From the NCBI GenBank assembly GCA_014529385.2, contig CM043954.1:98292747-98356746 (forward strand): DNA of 64,000 nucleotides, written 5' to 3'. Under the pieces are notes generated by a model. That model was not told the DNA's origin and did no database searches. It worked only from the letters and a program-made list of their open reading frames with translations. This stretch comes from Adiantum capillus-veneris (Eukaryota; Streptophyta; Polypodiopsida; Polypodiales; Pteridaceae). Position numbers and translations under genes: made by a program. Positions 35,701 to 44,700 of this stretch are shown here, in pieces (position 1 is the first letter of the stretch; every line of letters begins with the position of its first letter).

Positions 35701-38700
35701 AAATGCAAGAGGCAGGGATCATTGTACCTGTGGAGCACTTTGAGTGGTTATCACCCATGGTGATAGCACCTAAGAAGCAGTCCAACAAAATCTGTGTGTG
35801 CATAGATTACCATGCTCTGAATAACGTAACTATCCCAATTGGTTTCCCAACACCTTTCACTGAGCATGTGCTCGAAGATGTAGCATGGCATGTATTGTAC
35901 AGTTTTATGGATGGGTTTAGTGGATACAATCAGTTGGGCATCCATCTAGGTGATCAGCTGAAAACGGCCTTTGTGACTCCCTGGGGTATTTTTATCTACA
36001 CTAGAATGTCTTTTGGGTTGAAAAATGATCCTCCTTTCAATAGGGCAGTATATCTCATCTTTTGTCCTCTACTTACAGATCATCTTCGCATCTTCATGGA
36101 CGATTTTTCGACCTTCTTAGGTGCTCAATGTTCAACCCGAGTGGAAAATCTAGAGGAACACCTCGCTCAGCTCTCTGCTGTCTTCCTCAGGTGCAGAGAG
36201 GCACGCCTAAAGCTAAATCCTAACAAATGTCATTTTTTGGTTACTGAGGGCACACTTCTAGGCTATGTGGTGTCTGCTAAAGGTTTAGCGCCTGACCCAG
36301 AGAAGATCGTGGCAACCTTAAAGTTACCACCTTCCATCAACCCAAAAGGGGTGCAGAGATTTTGTAGGCCACACAGGTTATCATCGCAGGTTTATACGCA
36401 TGTATGCACAGGTGGCTCAACCCCTAACCCGCCTAACCAGTGCTGTTGTTCCCTTTCAATGGTCAAATGCAGAGGCTGAAGCTTTTGCATACCTTAAAAA
36501 ACGCCTCACTGAAGCGCCTATCTTAGTAGCTCCCGACTGGTCTCTCACCTTTCATGTGCATACAGATGCCAGTCAACTGGTTGTGGGCGCGGTGCTGACT
36601 CAGCCTAGTAAGGAGTACAACCTAGATCGCCCTGTTCACTATGCCAGTCGCCTACTCACCAAGGCAGAGAGCAACTATAGCGTCACAGAAAGGGAAGGTT
36701 TAGCTATTGTGTATGCTCTGCAAAAATTTCGGCATTACTTATTAGGAGTCCACTTCACAGTTATTATTGATCACCATGTCCTACGATATCTGCTCAACAA
36801 GCCGCAGGTTGCAAGTACAGTATGGCGATGGCTACTCTTATTTCAAGAGTTTGATTTCGAAGTGGTACTCAGGCCCGGCAAATATCATCTCCTTGCCGAC
36901 CACCTTTCTCGCGTTCACACTGGTGAAGAAGCAATAGGGGTTGCTGACGACTTTCACGATAGCAATCTCTTTAAGGTGGATACCACTCCGGAATGGTACG
37001 GCGATGTTTTGCATCTGCTTTCTACTAGCCTATACCCAGAGAACGCTTCTCCACTGCAGAAGAAACGCCTGTTGCTGAAGTCTAGGCCATTCACTCTGAT
37101 TGGGGGCCAGCTATACAAATCAGGGCAAGACGGAGTTTTGAGGCGGTGTGTCTCCCCTCATGAAGTCGAGTACATTTTTGGAGGATGCCCACAGTGGTCC
37201 CATTGGGGGCCATTACCCTGGTCATATTACTGCACAGAAGATTCTCCAATGTGGCTTATGGTGGCCCTATATTTTTCGCGATGCAATTGCCTATGTAAAG
37301 GTATGCGATGTATGTCAACGTTGTGGCCCTAAACGAAGCAAACAATCAAACCATCCTCTACAGGCCTCTATGGCATGGGAACCCTTTGAGAGATGGGGCA
37401 TAGATTTTGTAGGTCCAATTACTCCCTTTGCCCAACCCGGCAATCAAAAGTATCTCTTGGTGGCTACAGACTACGCAACAAAGTGGGCAGAGGTACTAGC
37501 AACAACGGACTGCACTGGCACTACGGTAGCCAAGTTTCTCTACGAAAATATTTTGTGCAGGTTTGGATGTCCCTTGGAAATCACCAGTGACAGGGGTAGT
37601 CACTTTGTGAATGAAACAATCTCTACCTTGCTTGCCAACTACAACATTTTTCACCGAAAATCTTGTTCCTATTACCCTAGAGCAAACGGACAGGCAGAGA
37701 GCACTAATAAGGTTCTGATAGCACTCCTGCGGAAAGCATGTCATCTTCATCCCTCGACTTGGGCTCAAGCTATCCACGGTACACTTTGGGCATATCGAAC
37801 TTCTTTCAAAGCCACAACCAATCACACCTCGTTTCAATTGGCTTTCGGTTTGGAAGCGATAACACCTTTCGAATTCAACTCAGGATCTCCGCGGGTGGGC
37901 AGTCTTCGTGCCGATGGAGATTTGGGGTCAGCATTTGTCTTCGTCTTTTCCTTTTGGATGAAAGCCGAAGTTTGGCTTCACTGGCTCTAGAAGCAGAGCG
38001 ACTTCGTCGTAAAGCCTGGCATGATCGCCATCTCAGAAAGCCGCAAATAACGCAAGGAGCACTGGTGCTACTTTATCAAGCCAAGTTTCTAAAAAAAGCA
38101 AAGGGCCTAGCCCTCGCCACTCGCCCTCGCCCCTAGCCCCTAGTCCCTCGCCCCTCGCCCTTCCTATTTCCTCGCCCCTCGTCCCTAGCCCCTAGACCTA
38201 GCCCTCGCCTCTCACCCTAACCTTGTCCCCTCGTCCTAGCCCTTCCCAGCGCCCCTAGTCCCTCGCCCCTCGCCCTTCCTATTTCCTCGCCCCTCGCCCC
38301 TAGCCCCTAGACCTAGCCCTCGCCTCTCACCCTAACCCTGTCCCCTTGTCCTAGCCCTTCCCAGCGCCCTCGCCCCTTGAACTCCAATTCCCTCACCTTC
38401 AGCACCCTCGCGCCCGCTAGTGCTTTCTTTCGAAAAACAAAAATAAAAAGCAATCATAAATCAAAGGCGTCACTTATCCTGCGAAAAGCACTTCCCAGCA
38501 AGGGCGTTATTTTACCTGCGAAAAGCAGAGAGCGTTTATTATAGCTTTGGTACTCCATTCAGTCAGTCATCCAGTACAGAAATTGGTCTCGCCCTTGCTC
38601 CTGCTACAGTGAGACTCATCAATCAGTTGAAGATTCTCGAGCACAATTTATCAAGTTGGTTCGGACTCGGAATAGAGAAAAGCATCTCCAGTCCGCGAAA

Positions 38701-41700
38701 GAGTCCTCTGCCTCTGGGGATAGCTCTGACAGTAAATCAGATTACACTCCTAGTTCAGAGCAGCTTTCAGAGGAATCTTCAGAGGAAGATTCACCCCAAT
38801 CAGTCACTGCTGACAGGGTCACCACTCTCCAGGTGCCTCGCCCGTCCGGTGCCTCTCCAAGGTACCTTTACTAATGATATATCATTTACAAGCGTCGAAT
38901 CTGGCACTCAAGGATGTGTTCTCTCAGCAGCAAATGATACACTTGGGTCTTCAAAATTTGGCTCAGGCCGATTTGTCCTGCAATATCTCTACTGCCAAGC
39001 TAAGTCTCCTCTTGCTCACTTTTCCAAAGCTGAATGGTACTACACTTAACAGTGGAGGATGTCAGACAGTCCATGGGAATATTGACTGTGCTGGCACCTC
39101 TGCCCGCAACCAAAACCTTCTCGAATCTCTAACCAGAAGAAACTGCCAATGCTTGTCAGGAACTTTTCCTGGACTCCCATCCAGACTATCACAAGAGTCA
39201 GCAGCTGTATTCAGTGTTACAGTATTATTTTTTACTGCGCGCACCGGAAATAACAGGGGTTCCATCTTCTCCAGGTTCTCCAGCAATAGGCGATGCCTTT
39301 TTTTGTCTCTATCACTGCCTACCATATCCATTTCATCATCTGCTGTTTAAAGCGCTACAGGACAGGGAAAAGCGTTTTCGGACTCAGCGTAAAGGGAAGG
39401 CGGAAAGGTTCAATTGCTATGCAACCCCTATTATGTATTGGGTAGTGCAGATTATGCAGCAAAAGGCAGATACAACAGCTGTTCTCACCCTTCAAGATGA
39501 TCCAAAAGACCAAGACCGTTTCAAAATGGCCAAAGGGAAAGGCATCTTGCGCAAGAGGGCAAAGGTACAAAAAGATTCGTCTGACCAGCTAGCAACACTA
39601 CCCTTCTCCGAATCACACGTCAAAATCTGTGACGTCCATACTACAACACCAACAGTCCGTATGTCTACTTCTGTGGCCACCTCAACTTTCACACCACCTC
39701 TTGTGAGTAGTGTTGCAGTCACTAAAAACACAACCTCCAGTTGTGTCGCCAGCACCACGTACTACTCTTAGTGCAAGGGCACCAAGGGGTACTGCAGGGG
39801 CATCTAGCTCTGGGACACCTACATTTGTACGCAGTGGCTTGGTATGCCAGAAGGTCAAGTTTGACAGGCATAAAGCACAGGGATTGTTACAGTGTTTGCC
39901 CATTCCCACCCACCCCTGGGAATGTATCGCTATGGATTTAATTTTTGATCTCCCGCAGACACAAAGCGGGCACGATGGTATCTGGACTATAATTGACAAA
40001 TTTAGCAAGCAAGCTCATTTCATTCCAGTGAAGAAGACAGTCAAGCCGGATCACTTAGCGAGACTGTTCATTGCCCAGACATTCAGATTACATGGCATGC
40101 CTGAGACAATTGTCTTTGACAGAGATCCCTGATTCACAAGTTTGTTTTGGAAGGCTATTTGGAAGAACATTGGCACACGGTTGCAGTTCTCGTCATCTTT
40201 CCACCCGCAGACAGATGGGCAATCTGAGATTGCAAATTCAGTCGTACTGGGTTTATTGAAGTCTTACATCTTGGATCAGAAGACTCAATGGGAAAAGTAT
40301 TTGCCCTTGGTGGAATTCACCTACAATAACACAATTCACTCTTCGACGGGGAAGGAGCCATTTGAGATTATTGAAGGTGCTCCAAAGGTTCCACCCTTCT
40401 TAAGCACAAAAGATAAGATTTTTGAAGCCAACCAGTATACGGGGGACTTGGACACAGCTTTTGCCAAAGTCCCGGAGGCTTTACAGAAATCTCAATAAAG
40501 ACACAAAAAGGCAGCAGATAAAAAAGGCTCTTACGTTTTGAGAAGGCATGCCTGAGAAAGAAAAAGGTAAAGGAGCGGCTTTTTCCAAAGCTTGACATGA
40601 GATACTATGGAGTCTAGACCTTTCCAAATAAAAGCAAAGATAAATGTTGTCTCCTTTAGACTGAAGCTGCCGGATACTTGGAGGATTCACAATGCTTTTC
40701 ATGTGAATCTCCTGAAGCCTTTTAAAGGCGATGTGCCCGATGATGGGGAGCCAGATGAGCAACCGGAAGTGGAGGAAAACGAGGAGATACTCGTTCCAGG
40801 ACAGATATTGGCACATAAAGATAGAAAGATAAAAGGTAAGCGATAAGGCGAAACTATCCCGCATTGGATGCGAAGTGGATGGAGGAGGAGGACCTAGCAG
40901 ATACTCCTCAGATTGTGAATCTTTACCTTGAAGCATTCGTTTTAGCATAGTCTACTCTGATAGAACCCCGACTTCAGCTTGGGCGGAATTGGTGCAGCGG
41001 ACTTGCACAGGAGGAGAGTCACTCCTCTCCTTGTCAACAGATTGCCCCGATTTTTGATAATAGAGTCACTGATGTCTCTATTGGGTTTCAGGATACTGTG
41101 GGCTGACAGTATTCTGTTGTAATGACTTTAAGACTTGGAATTCCGGATAATATGATACTGACTTGTACTTGACTTGTTTAAGTGCAGGAACTGATAGACG
41201 AAATGACTGCAACATTTCGGTCTGATAAATCTCTATAGACATGATTGCAATAAGGATTAGTTAATCGGGCATCTCTGAGGTCCCGACTGGCTCTAGATGC
41301 GATTGCTAAATACGTTGCCGATTAATCATGGTCCGAGATTGGAATGATTGCTGAATGTGATTTGTCCTATGATGTGACTGTCGATTGGTATATGTGCTAG
41401 ATGTGTTGTTCCTAGTGCGTCGGTACTAACAGTTAGTGTCTGCTAAGACAGTTTATGGTCTCTGTCTGTTTTGTAGACATAATCGAGGGCGATTACAATG
41501 CGTTCAAGAGGGGGGTATGTCACAAATGGGTGACGTGGCATGGCCCTAGACATGGGGCAGCAAAGTACACCCCCCCCCCCCCCCGGGTTGGCTGGCCCGT
41601 GAAATGCGGAGGCAAGCTGACGTGGCAGCAGCGGAAAACATAGAAGCTGTGACACGTGGCAGCTTTACGGCAGCTCCGTGAATTGCGGCACAAAAACCGG

Positions 41701-44700
41701 AAGGCTATACGAAATTTTGCTTTAGCGCTGGGGGCTGAAATTGGTAGCTTTTGGCTCACGTGCTTTATTTTTAGAAGCTTTTGGGGCTCTACTTCTGGGC
41801 ATCCCTTGTAACCTTTAAATACGTGGCCAGGGCCCTCACAACTCAGAGCATCTGGACGCATAGTCTAAGAGTGAGAACCCTCCCACTCTCTTGTACTTTG
41901 AACACAGATTAATACAAAAAGAAATACCGAAAGGGGCACCAATCTTTGGGGCCAACATCTCTAAGCACGAAACTTCGCCGGGCCATGTCGAATCAATTGT
42001 GAATTGTGAATTGTTTTGAAGTGAATCTTTGTTGTGTTGTGGTAGAATCTTGACTTGGAGTGTCCAAGTTTGTTACAGGGAGCCAAATGAGCAACCCGAA
42101 GTGGAAGAGAGCGAGAAATTTTGGCGCACAAGGAAAGAAAAGTGAAAGGTAAAGTGATTCGGTGATTCTTAGCTAAATTCAAGAACTATCCGGCATTAGA
42201 TGCGAAGTGGATGGAGGAGGAGGACCTAAAAGATACTCCTCAAATTTTGGAACTGTAATCTTGAAGCATTCAGCTTAGCTGCGTCTACTCCGAAAGAACC
42301 GATATAGACTCTAGCGTGGCAGCACACTCAGCTCCAGCGCAGAACTCACGGGTACAATGGGGGTGTCGAGGCTCAGATGTGCAGGGAGGGTGCAGACATG
42401 CTAAAATAGACTCGCTACCCTAGACTACGACGTTGGATCATATATGAAGAAGATGATAATCCTGACTTAACAGCTACTACTCATGTCTAACCATAAAGAG
42501 CCACCAATGGCTCATAAATGTCAGCCATCTAAGTCTATCTCCAGACTGAGTGGTGGTGGTGACCTGGCCACGATGTCCACTAGACCACCGTCGTATCCCT
42601 GCCACGTGTCATTGCCCTGCCTAGAGAATCCCTCCAATGTGAACCAGACCAGACCAACTGTACTAACTGTGTGTCCTGTGAAAGTGACTTTGTAGCCTAC
42701 TACGTCTTCTCTGTTGAGGCCACGACCCCTGCAGAGGGATACAAATCTCCTAGCATGGTCGTCTGCATCCTCTGTGGAGAGTCCTTTGAAAGTCGAAAAC
42801 TTTCCATGGCTGTCCGCTCACGAGCTTGTTGCTCAAGAGCTTGCTGTAACACAGTTGGTGGGAAGTGTACTAGGAAGGTAACAGGGGTGGTGAGAAGCTG
42901 GTGGAGGGAGTTGAAGTAGATGCTTGAGAATGTAGGGGTAACAGGGCTGGGGGACTTCTACTCGGCACAAAAGGCTGGTGCTTTCTGTGGCAGTACTTCA
43001 GAGGGCTCCCTAGTGGGCTTTGTCGATCTTTAGACTACCTTGTATGTGTCATCCAGTAGTACCAAGGCCACCCAAGCTCTGAGTGCGAAGACCCTGGAAC
43101 TTTCTGGATAGTCTAGCCCCACTGGACCAGACTCGACTAGACTACGCTAGACTCGGCTAGACCACTCGAGCTAGACTCAGGCCAGAGAGACTAGACCAGC
43201 TAGATAAAGCTGGATGGACTAAGCCAAGCTTGACAAGGGCGAAGGTGGACTAGAACACGCTGGACCACACCAGCAGACTTAGACCAGGCAAGGGGCTGAA
43301 CCAGCTAGCTCCTCGAGCGTGTATGCTTAGTGGAGTGAGACTTCAGTTGAGGTCCCAGCGGTGTGCAAAAAATGAGAGCAGCTATAGCAGAAAAAGTGTG
43401 TCGTGCTCTCTACTGTGGGTGCTCCTCAGTGAAATATTCCTGAAACCTCATTCCAACAGAAGGAAAACACAACAGAGCAATGGGACGAGAAACTCAAAGA
43501 CAACAACAACAAACTCACAAGTCAATGGAACTCAGCTAACACATGGAACCACTATTGGCAGTACACTCAGCTCCAAGCCAAAGACTCTCTGGTACAATGG
43601 GGGTGTTAAGGCTCCAATGTGCAAGGAGAGTGCTGATATCTGGTGCTAGACCCAAGATACAAGACTCAAGACCTAGACCATAGAAAGTAGATGGATGCTT
43701 CTAAAGACTAGAACCAACTACGCATATATACAATCATAAAGAGCCACCAACGGCTAGCAAAATATCCTTGACAGGCCAGCTACCGTTTTCTCCAAACTGT
43801 GGTGGTGGTGAACTTGCTACGGTGTCTACTCAACCACCACCTGTGTGTCTGCACGTGTCACTACCCAGGCAAGAGTCCACCCAGTGTGAACCCAAGATCA
43901 ACTGTAATTGCCAGTCCAGTGCAAGTGACACTGTAGCCCTGCTACACCCAGCTAGATAGAAAGCTCAAAGTGATCCTACTTAGCAGGAAAAACATGTTAT
44001 GAATTTGACTCAATGAGTGTGGACTACAATGATTGTAGACTCAATGGACAATCTAGGGCTAGCTGCGCTTCAACATGTTTGCAAACTTGTCATCAACAGA
44101 AAAGTTAGTCAAGGCAAGAAAGATTTGACCTTCGACGTGGAAAGATGGTTTGTTACTTTCGAGGGCATTTCAATCTTTGGATTAAGTTTGTAAACGTCTC
44201 TCTCTCAAAACGATTTCTCCTCAACTAGCATCTTTCCTACCTTTCTTCATACATAGTTACCATAAACTCCTTGAAACTCCACTCTTTTCCCCTTTCCCCA
44301 TTCCAAATACTGTTGCTGCTTGCCATTCCCTTTCCGTTTGCCTAGATTCCTATAGTTACCCAAGACTTCAACTTTTGTCCATTTTACTGTTTCTATTTTT
44401 GTGTGCAATTCGTATTTCCCATTACTAACATCTTCTTATTAGAAAAAATCAATAGAACCCCCTGACAGCAATGCACTTAACAGACCTTTGAACTGCCTCA
44501 ACAGATAATCATTGTTGAGCATGTTCAAAGGCTTCTATCAAATCCACCATTTGGACAAACTTTCAATACTGTGGTTATCTCCTGCCCTTCATGTCAATTC
44601 GAAATTTAGTTTGGGCCCAGGTGACAGACCTTGTTAGACAAAAGAAATGCAGGCCAAACAATAGCTTCTGATGAAGGGCTTGGAGAGCACGGAACAAGTA

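Larger units (their letters stand above)
31594..38410 (+). mobile_element. Element A2: nearly complete family A gypsy copy lacking a 3' LTR
   Basis: LTR, primer site, repeat leader, gag, protease, RT, RNase H and integrase in order, then the C-rich minisatellite. All coding regions carry frameshifts. No 3' LTR is found. ORF X2 (38656-39771) and then C1 integrase follow, so A2's right end is lost or lies beyond ORF X2. This is the most informative copy for the family's gene order. Confidence 0.85.
23136..42076 (+). mobile_element. Element C1: gypsy copy inserted in C0 and itself carrying B and A2
   Basis: Left LTR begins TGTCACAAATGGGTGACGTG at 23136. Right LTR ends GTTTGTTACA at 42076. Flanks AGGAA (23131-23135) and GGGAG (42077-42081) fit a 5-bp target duplication with two G-to-A changes, and both match the same point of the host pol reading frame. 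The 5' LTR is interrupted by B. The primer site follows at 31577. Gag, protease and RT are gone, replaced by A2 and ORF X2. Only integrase, the chromodomain-like tail and the 3' LTR remain on the right. Confidence 0.75.
42297..43946 (-). mobile_element. Element A3: deleted family A copy, inverted relative to A2
   Basis: Minus strand. 5' LTR at 43383-43946, CACACCGCTGGGACCTCAAC in place of the primer region, GGTCTAGTC-type leader (43090-43320), a short gag remnant (about 42707-42830, antisense to GACGACCATGCTAGGAGATT), then the first 400 bp or so of another LTR (42297-42703). Everything else is lost. Confidence 0.72.

Noticed and set aside
38656..39771. ORF X as an envelope gene
   Set aside because: Position fits, but no signal peptide, furin-like site or membrane anchor is visible. 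Left as unknown.
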